64,000 bases of DNA. It comes from Eulemur rufifrons (lineage: Eukaryota > Chordata > Mammalia > Primates > Lemuridae). Shown here piece by piece: positions 33,048-44,415 of this stretch; position 1 is the first letter of the stretch, and each line of letters starts with the position of its first letter. The position numbers and the translations under genes were made by a program. Under the pieces are notes generated by a model that was not told the DNA's origin, did no database searches, and saw only the letters and a list, made by a program, of their open reading frames with translations. The stretch lies in contig NC_091006.1 of assembly GCF_041146395.1 (NCBI RefSeq), positions 4,470,001 to 4,534,000 on the forward strand. The letters run 5' to 3'.

Positions 33048-34436
33048 GTATAGCCTCTGACACACACAGGCATCATACCGAGCGCTTTACAGTGAGTGCT
33101 GGTTCATTTCATCCTCACACAATGCTGTGACTTAGCCATGCAACTGCTGTGCGAAGGGGCAGGGGGGTCACTACCTGAGGGTGCCAGGCAGAGAGGCAAA
33201 CGCTGACTCAATTCTAGCCTGTGCTTTGCTCACCAGACCGCATGCCTGCCTTGCTTCCATTCAAGGGAAGGAGCATCTTATTCTGACTTGAGCAAAGACA
33301 CCACCCATGCCTTAGGCAGTGCACCTTGACGTAGGGCGTGCCCCCCTGGAAAGGGCTGCCTTTTCCTAACTTGCAAAAAAGTGCTGCGTGAAGTAGCTAC
33401 AGTCCTCCAATGGGGTTAAGAAGCTTGCCTGAGGCCCTACAGCAAGGAAGAGGTAGATGGAGGATGTGATCCTTCCAAACAGGACCCACAAGGGCCAAGG
33501 AACATCTGGAAAACTTGGGGTATTGGAGTTAATGCCTGTATTTGTGGTCCATTTTGCAAAGGTGAAGGGTAGCACCCCAAATCCATGAGAGGGAGGGCAG
33601 ACGAGAGGGCTGTGAAGGAGCAGACGCCCGGGCATGCGCGCTGATGAGGCGAGGTGCAGGAATCAGACCTGTTTCTCTAACGACAATGATACCACGGATA
33701 TATGTGTAGGAGCACAGCAGGTGGTAGCTGTGATGCTGGTGCGCACGAACTGGTGCATCCAAACGGTCTCTTTTCATGCTTAAATGTCTACAAAGGCAAG
33801 GATCTTGGTTTTATTTGATGATGCATCCCCAGTACCTAGAAGAGAGTCTGGCACATAGTAGGTGCTCAGTAAATGTTTGCAGACTGACTGAATGAATGCT
33901 CCTAGTAGCCCTCCAAAGAAAGTTCTGTTACTCCCATTTTATAAATATGGAAACAGACAGTCCAGAGAAGTAACTTTCTGTGGAAGCCGCAATAAGCTTG
34001 GCCCCTGCGCAGTGCTGACACCAGAGCATTTCAGTAAAAGCCCGAACTCCAATCCCAGGGGACCTCACTGGCTCCCTCCACTTCTCCTCCCCCACACCAT
34101 AGTGCCAGGGACGACTCTGTCTTCCCACAGCTCTGGAGCACCTGTGGGTGCTGGGCCACCTTGCCTGGTTACTCGTGCCTCCTCCCATTTAGGGGAGAAT
34201 CCAGTTCCTCCCCAGGGCCCATGAGGCCGGCATAACCCACCCCAGCCTCCTCTGGTCCCTTGAGCCCTAAACCTTCCGCCAGTTACCCCGGTGGGTGAAG
34301 CAGCCCAGGCACCTGCAGTGTTTTCTGCAGCGGCTCTTGGCCAGTTTCCTATTGATATCTTCATTCCCTTCCCCCACTCCCCGCCTCCAGCTCCACCGCC
34401 ACCATGACGGCAAAAACGTTGTTTTGCTCATTGCTG
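33048..34436. other. Intergenic FFAR1-FFAR3 with a small antisense L2 3' end
   Basis: This is mostly unique sequence. At 33825-33900 the plus strand reads GTACCTAGAAGAGAGTCTGG, then AGTAGGTGCTCAGTAAATGT, then GACTGAATGAATG, the reverse complement of an L2 3' end. Confidence 0.6.
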
Positions 34437-35175
34437 TACTTTTTACAACTTAATTGAGATTTAATTTTCATATCATAAAATCCACCCGTGTTAAATGTAC
34501 AATTCAGTCTTTTTTTAGTAAATTTACTAGATGTGCCTCCATTACTACAATCTAGTTCTAGAACATTTTCAATACCCCAGTAAGATCCCTCCTACTCACG
34601 TACACTCCATCTCTATTTCCACCCCCAACCCCCAGACAACCACTAATCTGCTGTCTCTGTAAATTTGCCTCTTCTAGACCTTTCATATAAATGGAATCCT
34701 GTAACATATGGTCTTCTATGCCAGGCTTGTTTCTCTTCGTATGATGGTTTTGAGGTTCATCCGTGCTGCAGTGTGTCTGGGTAGTTCACTCCTTTTTGTT
34801 GCCGAATGGAATTCCACTGTCTGGATGCGCCACATTTGTTTATCCGGTCACTAACTGATGCACCACCCGGTGATGTTCCCGCTTTTGGCTGTTAGGACTA
34901 TTGCTGCCATCAACACTTACTAGCAAGTCTTCGTGTGGACACGTTTTCATTTCTCTTAAGTAAATACCTATAGCGGAATTTCTGCGTCACGTGGTAAAGT
35001 GACATTTAACTTTCTAAGAAATTGCCAAACCACTTTCCAATGTGGCTGCACCATTTCACATTCTCACCAGCAATAAACGAGGGCTCCCCTTTCTCCACGT
35101 CCTCGCCAACACTTGGTATTGTCTGACGTTTTGCTTACAGTCATTCTAGTGGGTATGAAATGGTATCTCGTTGAG
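34437..35175 (-). mobile_element. Old L1 (L1M-type) 3' end, antisense
   Basis: The plus strand runs ACAACTTAATTGAGATTTAA, TGTTAAATGTACAATTCAGT, TTTCATATAAATGGAATCCT, CATTTGTTTATCCGGTCACT, GAAATTGCCAAACCACTTTC and GTGGGTATGAAATGGTATCT. This is the reverse complement of an old L1 3' end. Confidence 0.82.
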
Positions 35176-35459
35176 CTTCATAGATATTTGAATGAACAAA
35201 TAAATCATCTCTGAAGTTGGACAGAGCTTGGGTTTGGGCCCTCGTGGTGATATTAACAAGCCGTATCACCTGGGGCAAGTCACTTCCCCAAGGCGAGGCG
35301 AAAGGATTTCATGACATCATGGTGATGCCCTGAGAAGCAGGGTCCCTGCTATGGATAGTGCACCCCCTAAAAGGCAGCTGCTATCATCACCACCACAATC
35401 ATTGTTGTTATTATTATTAATACCCTCACCCCAGAGGCAAGCCCGCACCAGTGACGGGG

Positions 35460-35740
35460 ATGATGGTAGCTCACATCTGCTGAGCACTCACTCATGCCAG
35501 ACTTTGTTCAAAGCACTTGACAGATATTAGTAAGGTTTTGATCCCCTGTATGTGTTCTAACCTGCATGCATTAACGTTTTAATCTATGAGGCTGCTGCTA
35601 CGATCGGCCCTGGTTTGTAGGTGAGAAAGCAGAGACAGAGAGAGTTTAAGTCACTTGCCCCAAATCACAAAGTCAGTAAGAATCAGAGTCTCATGGGGCC
35701 CAGGCCTCTGGGTCCAGAGCCCAGCTCTCCGTCACTGTGT
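35460..35740 (+). repeat. MIR SINE, sense, interrupted
   Basis: The MIR start (GCTCACATCTGCTGAGCACT) and middle/end (AGTTTAAGTCACTTGCCCCA, AATCACAAAGTCAGTAAGAA) are separated by about 100 bp of less similar sequence. Confidence 0.65.
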
Positions 35741-36020
35741 CACGCTGCCTGCCCTTACAAGGCAAATTGGACAAGTGCCATTCTAGAAAAACAGACAAAA
35801 TTCAAGTGCAGGGGAGGGGAGGGGAGGGCGAAGTCAGCTGGGGCCTGGTCGGGGCACCCCATCCCGGGCTGCCTGAGGAGCGAGGCACACAGTTGTGGAA
35901 TTTGCTCCTCTCTTTGCATACTGACGCAGCCCTGGTAACGGAGCTCAAGGCATCTTTTGTGCCGTTGTCCAACAGTGAGTGACGTCATGGGCACTGCCAG
36001 GTCTTTATCAGTTCTGTCAG

Positions 36021-36027
36021 ATAAATA
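36021..36027 (+). promoter_or_regulatory. FFAR3: TATA-like motif upstream of FFAR3
   Basis: ATAAATA in GTCAGATAAATAGC lies about 75 bp upstream of a strong donor site (36100). It would fit a core promoter with a start site near 36050. Inference only. Confidence 0.35.
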
Positions 36028-36049
36028 GCTAGCCACACTTGTTCCGGAG

Positions 36050-36099
36050 CAGACGGCAAGGTGCTGTGTGGCAGAGCACTTGGGGCCTCAGATACGCAG
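36050..36099 (+). other. FFAR3: Possible FFAR3 5' non-coding exon
   Basis: The sequence ends CAGATACGCAG at a consensus donor GTGAGC (36100). The acceptor CTTTCCCTCCCACAG ends at 36336, eleven bases before the FFAR3 ATG. Together they would make a short untranslated first exon and a 237-bp intron. The 5' end is guessed from the TATA-like motif. Confidence 0.4.
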
Positions 36100-36347
36100 G
36101 TGAGCGTGGGCCCAGGGGGCTGCGTGGAGCCCCTCGGTGCCTGCTCTGCTGGGGGAAGGGACAGGAGACAGGGCACGATCCGGAAGACAGGCAGGCTGAG
36201 ACCGCTGGGGAAAGCATCTGCAGGCGCGGGGGTGGGGGGTGACAACTGCCCTGCTGATGGGTGACACGCTGCTGGTGAGGGGCAGGAAGACCCCGCCCCG
36301 CTACCATCTCCATCTGTCTCGCTTTCCCTCCCACAGGGGCCACGGCC

Positions 36348-37322
36348 ATGGGTGCAAGCTCGGATGGGTCCTTCTTCCCCGGCAACCACTGGCTCTACTT
36401 CTCTGTGTACCTCTTCACCTTCCTGGTGGGGCTCCCCCTCAACCTGGTGGCCCTGGCGATCTTCGTGGGCAAGCTGCGGCGCCGCCCGGTGGCGGTGGAC
36501 GTGCTCCTGCTCAACCTGACGCTCTCCGACCTGCTCCTGCTGCTCTTCCTGCCGTTCCGCATGGTGGAGGCCGCCCACGGCATGCGCTGGTCGCTGCCCT
36601 TCATCCTCTGCCCCCTCTCCGGCTTCCTATTCTTCACCACCATCTATCTCACCTCCCTCTTCCTGATGGCCGTGAGCATCGAGCGCTTCCTGAGCGTGGC
36701 CTACCCTCTGTGGTACACGACGCGGCCGAGGCCGGGACAGGCGGGGCTGGTCAGCGGCGCCTGCTGGCTCCTGGCCTCTGCCCACTGCAGTGTGGTCTAC
36801 GTCATAGAATTCTTGGGATCCTCCCCCCACAGCCAGGGTACCAATGGCACCTGCTACCTGGAATTCCGGGAGGACCAGCTGGCCATTCTCTTGCCCGTCC
36901 GGCTGGAGATGGCTGTGGTCCTTTTTGGGGTGCCCCTCCTCATCACCAGCTACTGCTACAGCCGCCTGGTGTGGATCCTCAGCAAGGGGGCCAGCCAGCA
37001 CCGGCGGAGGAGGGTGGCAGGGCTCGTGGCGGCCACGCTGCTCAACTTCCTTGTGTGCTTCGGGCCCTACAACCTGTCCCATGTCGTGGGCTACATCCAG
37101 GGAGAGAGCCCGGCGTGGAGGAGTTATGTGCTGCTCCTCAGCACCCTGAATTCCTGCGTCGACCCCCTTGTCTTTTACTTCTCCTCGTCCGGGTTCCAAG
37201 CAGACTTTCAGGAGCTGCTGGGGAAGCTGGGTGGGCTCCGGGGCCCTTGGCGGCAGGAGGGCAGCGTGGAGCTGAGGGTCCAGGAGGAAGGCGGGAGGCA
37301 GGTGCAGGGCTGTCCCGTGTAG
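36348..37322 (+). CDS. FFAR3: FFAR3 (GPR41), short-chain free fatty acid receptor
   Basis: FFAR3 is a Gi-coupled class A GPCR for propionate, butyrate and acetate, expressed in enteroendocrine, sympathetic and islet cells. It is one coding exon of 324 residues. The ATG is in good context (GCCACGGCCATGG) and MGASSDGSFFPGNHW aligns without gaps to human MDTGPDQSYFSGNHW. It has seven hydrophobic segments, ERF in place of DRY (SIERFLSV), the ligand arginines in LLPVRLEM (R185) and PAWRSY (R258), and the histidine in NLSHVVGY (H245). The C-terminal tail ends QVQGCPV, 22 residues shorter than human (346) and near mouse in length (319 from memory). It sits 5.3 kb downstream of FFAR1 in the same orientation. 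The human duplicate GPR42 has no counterpart here. Confidence 0.97.
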   Translation: MGASSDGSFFPGNHWLYFSVYLFTFLVGLPLNLVALAIFVGKLRRRPVAVDVLLLNLTLSDLLLLLFLPFRMVEAAHGMRWSLPFILCPLSGFLFFTTIYLTSLFLMAVSIERFLSVAYPLWYTTRPRPGQAGLVSGACWLLASAHCSVVYVIEFLGSSPHSQGTNGTCYLEFREDQLAILLPVRLEMAVVLFGVPLLITSYCYSRLVWILSKGASQHRRRRVAGLVAATLLNFLVCFGPYNLSHVVGYIQGESPAWRSYVLLLSTLNSCVDPLVFYFSSSGFQADFQELLGKLGGLRGPWRQEGSVELRVQEEGGRQVQGCPV

Positions 37323-37860
37323 AGAAAGGGGAGTGGGCTCTCACAAGGCAAATGGCCTGGGCTGAAAGCTAGGTCCTCTGGGCACAGAGGTGTCACTGGG
37401 ATAGCATCCCCAGGGCAGTTCCTCGCTCGAGACAGGCAGGACCTTGGCGTGGAGGGCTGGGGACTGATGTGGCCCAGGGTAGGAGCAGGTGGCCCGCCTT
37501 CCTGAGGGTGCATGCACTAAAGCCCAACCCTTGATCCCACTTCGCTTCCCTTCCCCCCACGCACCGTGGATTCGGCTTTGGGAAGGAGTCAGTGCAAAGG
37601 ATGCTACGGAGAAAAATGAGGTCCCCGCAGCCGCGGGCCAGCTCCTGTGCTTTCCTGGGGGTCGGGGGCGGTGAAGAGCAGCACCCCAAGTCTGAGGGAG
37701 CTGCCCTGTGCTCAGGACAGGAGCGGGGAGAAGCCCACCCTTCGCAGCTGGTCCTCCCGGCAGGCCAGCAGTGGAAGAGACAGGGCTCCAGGGATGAAGG
37801 CTCATTCTGCTCTCCTGTAGGCTTTTCCAGAAATTTCCCATCGCTCAATAAATTCAGATC
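37323..37860 (+). other. FFAR3: FFAR3 3' untranslated region (probable)
   Basis: About 525 bp of unique sequence runs from the stop to the first AATAAA. It includes an out-of-frame stretch (37330-37372) resembling the coding end of the longer human tail. Confidence 0.6.
37847..37852 (+). terminator. FFAR3: Candidate FFAR3 polyadenylation signal AATAAA
   Basis: AATAAA in CGCTCAATAAATTCAG lies 525 bp after the stop and is the first canonical hexamer downstream. Confidence 0.6.
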
Positions 37861-38079
37861 CTCAGAGACATTTATGAACAATGACAGAAGAAAAATTACC
37901 CAAATAAATTTGGAAGCGAGTGAAAAAGAATGGTCTTTCCTTCTTCTGTGTTTTATTCTCACGGTGTGTGGGGGTCAGGAGGATCTGCTGGAGCTGGTGG
38001 ATGGAGCACAAAACAGCCGGACTCTTCAGGACACGGGCTAAAGAACACACTAGCTAGAAGCCGGGAGAGGATCTGGGTT

Positions 38080-38640
38080 GCAGGGGTAAAAACAATAGCT
38101 AATCTGCCTTAAGACTGTGGCCCAGGCCGGGAGCGATGGCTCACGCCTGTAATCCTAACATTTTGGGAGGCCGAGGCGGGAGGATCATGTGAGGCCAGGA
38201 GTTCGAGACCAGCCTGGGCAACATAGTGAGACCTCGCTATGTAGATACTAAAAATAGATAAATTAGCTGGGCATGATGGTGCACAACTGTAGTCCACGCT
38301 ACTCAGGAGGCTGAGGCAGGAGGATCGCTTGAGCCCAGGAGTTTGAGGCTGCTGTGAGCTATGATGACACCAATGCACTCTAACCAGGGCGACAGAGTAA
38401 GACCTTGTCTCAAAAAAAAAAAAAAAAAAGAATGGGGTCCAACACAGTATCTTCTTCTGTCCTCTCAATAACCACGTGGATGGTACTGTTACTATCCCCA
38501 CATTACAGATGGGACAATGGCTCAGAGACGTCAAGTCTCTTCCCTGAGATCCCACAGCTAGTAAGTGATTGCAACAGGACTGGAAGCTGGAATTAGTTGA
38601 CTCCGAAGCCCGTGCCCCTAACCCACTTGGCTGTTCTGCC
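38080..38640 (+). repeat. MIR SINE, sense, split by an Alu
   Basis: The MIR start (AAACAATAGCTAATCTGCC) lies before the Alu, and the rest lies after it (CACATTACAGATGGGACAAT, then GATCCCACAGCTAGTAAGTG). Confidence 0.7.
38125..38429 (+). mobile_element. Alu SINE, sense, inside a MIR
   Basis: The element runs from GGCCGGGAGCGATGGCTCAC through the linker (GATACTAAAAATAGATAAAT) to GCGACAGAGTAAGACCTTGT and a poly-A tail. The middle segment is short, so this is an older Alu than the strepsirrhine-type copies. Confidence 0.9.
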
Positions 38641-41350
38641 TTTAGCTGTGTGTCATCCACAGTGACTGGCCCAGTCCCATGTCAGACGAAGCAGTCCGAG
38701 CAGGACAAAGGTAAATAGGCCGCTGTGAGAGACAGCACAAGATGCAAAGCAGATTGCCCATCTGTACAGGCTCATCCTCTTCCCAGTAAAGAAACTCTCT
38801 CGAACAAAAATAAAACAATTAGCACAGTTGACTTCACTTTACTACACAGAAGGATGGATGTTCTCAGGAGCCATTGCCACTGAAATGTGGTTGTTTGGTA
38901 CGTTTCCATTTTCCCCTGAGAGGCAGTACATGACAGACAGCTGGTCGGGGGCTCCTCTCCCACAAGGCAACCAGAGTCTGTTTCCAAAACATGTATTGAG
39001 CACCTACGACATGCAGATGCCAGGGCTTGGAACTTCAGGGCGTTCAATACTAATGTCTGTCAATATCTGCTTTCTTCCCTGGGGTAAGGCTTCTGGGAGA
39101 ACGAGGGCTGGCTCCGGATGGGGGATTGGGCTTCAGGAGGAAGGAGAGAGACATTGTCTCTGGAGAGATGAAGGCACGAGCCGTCTCTCTGTCCCACGGC
39201 TCATCTGTCCATCTCGAGGCACTCAGTGTGGCGGCTGCTAAGAAGGTGGCGTAAACATGGGTCTGCATGGTCCAGAGAGGTACAGAGGTGTGAAACCCTG
39301 CCACTCCAGAATTGGAACCATGGACCCAAGCCTGGGAACAAAGAGGGGCTGGAAACCCTACATTCTAAGGGGAGCCATGGGGAGCAGGGGTCTGACTCCT
39401 CCCCAGGGTTTGAAGGAAGAATGGGAGGCAGTTCGCCTGGCATTGCTGTCCCCGCCATCTCCCAGCACCTCCCAGCCCGCCCTGCATGAGCAAAACAGAG
39501 AGGGATGGGAAGGAGGGAACGTTGCCAGAAGCCAAGGGAAGGGTGCTCTCGGAGAACAGGGGACGTACCCTGGGACTGAGGCCCTTTGTCACCTAGGCAG
39601 GGAAGGGACAGTGGCGGAGAGTTGGCGGTGGGAGCACACGCAGGGGTGAGGGAGCATCCAGCGCTCTCGCTGGTTGGCAGAGGAAGCAGGTGTGAGTCTC
39701 ACGGGTGAGGGAATCACAGGCAAGGGTGAAAGTTCTGGGGATGCTGGAGGAGTCAAACCAGGTAGGATCCCCCAAGACAGAAGCTAGAAGAACTCACGTT
39801 CTGGCGGCACAAGAGAGCCAGCGATTGGGCGGCTGACGCGCAGCGGATACCGAAAGCAGCTCCAAAGCAGCTGGAGCAAAGCTTCCCAAACTTTCTGCAT
39901 CATTGTCCCTTTAAGGAGCCTTTTTGGACATATTTTTTCCTACTCAGCACTTTCCTCTCCCTGCTTATGAAATTTCAGTGCAACAAATACACTATCTGTT
40001 TCTGGGTTATGGCCCTTTGGAAGATCACAAACCACTGTAAGATATTTTTTTTTTACTCCCCAAGAACTAACTTTCACCTTTTGGGGGGCAACATTGATCC
40101 TGCTGAGAACGCATGAGCTAGAGAAATGGTCTCACCCAAGACAGTGATAAAGGCCGCCTTGCGTAACTGTAGCCCAACAGAGTTAGGTTCATGCCCTTGC
40201 TGCAGCAAAGGAGATGACCCTCCAGAAGTGTGGGGCATGTGACAAAAGACAAGACGTGGTTATCATAGCATTTGAGGTCAAGGTGGAGTAAAATTTAAAC
40301 GAAGCAGTGAATGATAGGCTCAGAGCAGAGCAGGGATGTGTGTCAACATCAGGCCTGAACTGGGAAGACCACTTAAGGTCCCATTCCTTTGAAAAATACA
40401 AAGTAAAGATAAGGTAGAATTTTGCATCTGAAAACTCCTCCTGCGAAGCTCTGGTGGGTTGAAAATCAAGGCTGTTTCTCTGCATCAGAGAGACTCGGCT
40501 CCGCCAGGCAGGAGTGGGATGTTCTATTCTTAGTGACAGGATGTCAAACAGCCAAGTTGCTGACAAGTCCTTGATTTTAGAGAACTAGGTTTCTCAGCAA
40601 TATAATTGTGGTAATTAGCAAAACAAGTTCTTAAAAGTTTACGAGAGGAACTTTCCTAGAAGGAAAGATTCTCCTTCACCGAAACGGAGGGCAGCGCAAT
40701 CTGGAAGGATGGGGCGGAGGGCAGACTTGACCCGTTTCAGCCACGGGCTCTCTGGGCCACGGTCACGTCTCAGCTTACAGGAGAACGGGGAGGGACCAGA
40801 AGCTTTAACTTCACCAAGTGTGACCGGAAACCCAGGGAAGCTACCCACGAAGCACTAAGACACTGGCAACCACGGTTCAGTGCACGCTGGCTGAAGGCAG
40901 TGAGTGGTGAGACCACCGCAGGCTTGAGCTGGACCACTCAACAAACCTGTGTCGGCGGCAGGCGGCAGGCGCAGCAGGAACCACCTGCTGGGGAGACAGG
41001 CTGGCCTGATGCCTTTTCCCGAGGCAAATGTATCACCTGGGACCAGAACCCCTGGCGTGTTCAGCGGTTGGCCGCTCAGCCTGCAGGTGTGCCTGGCGGC
41101 AAGGGAGGCTGGGTGCGGAACAGGAGCGGCCAACCCGGCTTGCCCGGCTCGAGAGCTAGACCAGGTCAGGGCCCAGAACGAGGAAGGAGGCGGGGAACAG
41201 GTGGAGGGCTCGAGGAGCCTGAGGGTCTGCAAAATCAGCTGCAAAAAATCATCCAAAATGAGGAAGCAGCGCATCAGTAAAAGTAGAAGGACACCTGGAA
41301 GTTGGGCCACAGATGCCGGGAATCAGAAGCGGGAGATAGAGTTTGGGGTA
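38641..41350. other. Intergenic downstream of FFAR3
   Basis: This is mostly unique-looking sequence. A short ancient LINE-like stretch lies at about 38980-39040 (GTATTGAGCACCTACGACAT). The sequence at about 39885-40060 has the look of an old interspersed repeat I cannot name. No coding exon is recognised. Confidence 0.45.
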
Positions 41351-41374
41351 CGGGGACAGACAGAATAAAGTAGT

Positions 41375-41770
41375 GTGAGAAGGTGCTCAACTTTTGACCT
41401 TCCTCTCTGACAACATGACTCCCCTGGTTTAAAAAACCACCACATCAATAAAAAAAAAAAAAAAAAAGAAGAAGAGATACAGATAGTTGTGGTCCCTGAC
41501 ACTTTATGAAATCTGTGAGAAGCGTGCTGACCTGCCTTTGAGGTCAGTGCTGAAAAACTATCCATGTGGCAGCTGATCGAATCATCGAGGTGGCGGCCTG
41601 TGTTCTGGGAAAGGATGGTGGGATCACATTCCAGAGAAAGAATGGGATAGAAGGAACGAAAGCAATAACCACTGGTGCAAGTGGGGAAGGACACAGAGTT
41701 CCCCTCCCGTGGGAGCGCGGAGCCAGGGAGAGAAAGTGTTGAAAAGAGGAAATGGGACACAGAAATATTT
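41375..41770. repeat. Unnamed dispersed repeat, copy A
   Basis: This shares GCTCAACTTTTGACCTTCC, then ACATGACTCC, then GGGATCACA and a purine-rich segment (GGGATAGAAGG), in the same order as the sequences at 52.56 and (in part) 56.02 kb. An A-run at 41450-41467 is internal. I could not assign a family; an old LTR or other transposon is possible. Confidence 0.5.
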
Positions 41771-41859
41771 TTTGAAGGGGGCGGATTTTACTGGATTTAG
41801 ACTAGAAGGATACAGGGACACAACCAAAGCAATCATCCCCTGTTGAGGATGCCCCCAGC

Positions 41860-42270
41860 CTCAGGGGCCAAATCATGAGTGTCACTTACGATGACACTCT
41901 TGATCCCCTTGACGGGTGACTGATCTCGGGATGAACATGTGACCCAAATCTAGCCAGCAAAAGGGAAGAAGTCTACTGGGGGGATTTCTGCACCTGTCTC
42001 ATAAAAGAGATAGATGTGCTATCTCCCTTCCTGTTCTGGAAGCTTGTATGTAAGGATATGATACTTGGAGCGACAGCAGCCACATTGGAGCCATGAGGCT
42101 ACACACTTGCGGAAGAAAGCTAGCAAGCTAAGGGTGACAGAGCAGAAGGATGGAAGGGGCCTTGTCCATTGACCCTGTTGAGCTGGGACCACCTACCTCC
42201 AAGCTCATTGTTAAAAACCTTCCTATGGTTGACTCCTTATTGGCCAGATATGCTCTAACTTGCAGCCCAA
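41860..42270 (+). repeat. MLT1-like LTR remnant
   Basis: The pattern GAACATGTGACCCAAATCTA, then AAGTCTACTGGGGGGATTTC, then CATTGGAGCCATGAGGCTAC, then GGGACCACCTACCTCCAAGC resembles MaLR (MLT1-class) solo LTRs of endogenous retroviral origin. It is non-coding and heavily decayed, and the subfamily is not assigned. Confidence 0.4.
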
Positions 42271-43169
42271 TGCAATAGATCAGCCTATATCCTACTAGAA
42301 CCCATCCAATGACATCTTCTCTTATCTTACACTATTTTATCATCCGGGAATTTCTAAACTCTGCCTCTTTGCTTTGTAGGAGCTTTGTTACCTTAGTGTT
42401 TCCCTTACCTGTTACAGACAGACTCAGGGGAGATTTCTCATGGGTCTGGTCATTAGCTCTGGCACCAAGATGTCAGGACCCTCCTTATTCTACAAGGGGG
42501 CTTTTGAGAGCTGCCTGGCTGGGGCTGTGTGGACGCAGCATTCCAGGACAAAAAGCAAACACGCCGGATGGGACCCTTCTAAGGCCAAATATCAGCTGAC
42601 TGACGGTCTCAATTGCAAGCTTGCACTTTGATTATATTTATAAAAATACCCATACTTACTATGGAATATCGGATACCATGGGAACAAGAGAGGCTGTACG
42701 AGTGGGGTGGGGACTGTGAGCAATGCTGTCCTACAGAAGAGCAGCGGTCCCTGTTCAGTGTTCTTGAACACAGGACAGCGACCCAGTGCTCGTGCCCGTG
42801 TAGTCACTGGAACACACATGATGCCCACGTAAAGATGAGAACGTGTGTTCCTGGATGCCTCATTTGCTACTTGCAATTAATATACACAGTTAGGTGGCTC
42901 CCCTGTTCCTCCCCTCCCTCTTTCTAATAGCTGTTTCCTCGTGGTTCTCTGTGCTTAGAGCACCACCCTCAGCTTTCTTACACCCCAGACGTCTCCTTTA
43001 GAGTCTCCATTAAAATAACTTTTTGCGTTTGGAGAACAATCAAATGATCTGCAGGAGCTCTGCCAAGCACCCTCAACCAGTGTGCCCAGCCCACACTCGC
43101 CACTCTGTTTGTTCAGTTCACTCTGCAGGGAACTGTCCTGGGCAGACCTTCTTTTGATTGACACATAGC

Positions 43170-43400
43170 CTCTGACAGACAGCAAATCAGTGGTTGCCGG
43201 GTGCTGGGGAGGGGAGAGGGGAGGAGGGTATTGATCAGGAAGATATCAGAGGGACATTTTAGAGTGATGGAAATGTTCTAGAACTTGATGTGGTGGCAGG
43301 GGGCGGGGATCACATAATAGTCAAAACATGTTGAACTATATGCTTAAAATGAGTATATTTTATTATACATAAATTATATCTCAGCAAGCTTGATTTTCAA
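43170..43400 (+). mobile_element. Old L1 3' end, sense
   Basis: AATCAGTGGTTGCCGGGTGC, GATGGAAATGTTCTAGAACT and AAATTATATCTCAGCAAGCT match the end of the L1M 3' UTR. Confidence 0.8.
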
Positions 43401-44415
43401 AAATGGTGTCACCTCGCCGCCGAGCCCATGGAATATGTGTACATGGCATTGTCCATCTTGCTAAGTTTCCTAGGGCCAAGCAGTTTCCTACTTTTGCTCT
43501 GCAGAGGTTGCGACTGCTGGGTGATAACCCAAGCTACACACAAAGGGCAGAAACCATGGTGCAGACAAGTGCTGAATGGTAACCAGCAATCCCTTGGTGC
43601 TGGAGGTCTGCAGGGAGTGGTGGGGACCACGGCCACCTGGAGGGGGCATCTAAGCTCAGTTCCTGCCTTGTCACCCCACGGGCCTGGGGGCTCAATGCTG
43701 CTGACCTCCCAATTTTTCAAGCTAAAAATCCAGTGATGACTGCTGTTTTTGAACTCTTATATCCTTTTAAGCAGATAACAAATTCAAAATGTTAAAGTGC
43801 TGTGCATGGCGAAAGCAAAACAGGCCCGAGGGTGTGGATCGGCTTCTAGGCTCCAGCGTGCGCCCTGGGCAGCAGCTCAGATGCCGAGGATGGGTGGAGA
43901 AGCAGCAAGAGGAAGTGTGATTTTGCCATAAGCGCAGCTCACAGACGCTGTTTCCCAGAACTGAAGACAGACAGTTGCAGAGATCTGCTGGCTTTCTTAA
44001 AACATTCTTCCTGGTCCCTTGTTCTCATTCTAAGGTCCCCGCCTGCCCCTGCAGCCCTTCTCTGAAAGCCATTTAGGTCACCCACAGAGGTCCCACACTC
44101 ATGCCAGGCAGGGAGGGGACCCTCCTCCTGTCCCCGGGCTCTGAAGGCTGCTGTTCATTCGCCCTCACTCCACCCCCATCCCCAGGTGTCCTCATTCATC
44201 CCCAAGGCTGTGAACAGGGACAGCACCCAAATTTCCACCTGCAGCCCCAGACTTTTGTGTTTCGGACTGTGTACAGAGACATCTCAACTTCCTGAGTCCA
44301 AACCTAACTCTTCATCCCTCCCCCAAATCGAGCCGCCCAACCCAGCCTACTCCACCTCCGTAAATGGCAACTCCACCTGCCCACCTGCCCCTGCCAGAAG
44401 TCCAGGTGTCATTCT
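43401..44415. other. Intergenic, unique sequence
   Basis: No gene or classified repeat is seen in this interval. Confidence 0.5.

Noticed and set aside
36239..37372. A 377-residue open frame overlapping FFAR3
   Set aside because: It is out of frame with the receptor and of low complexity. Only its last residues resemble the human FFAR3 tail, which is discussed as a finding.
38109..38660. A 183-residue minus-strand frame
   Set aside because: It is the translated reverse strand of an Alu and MIR.
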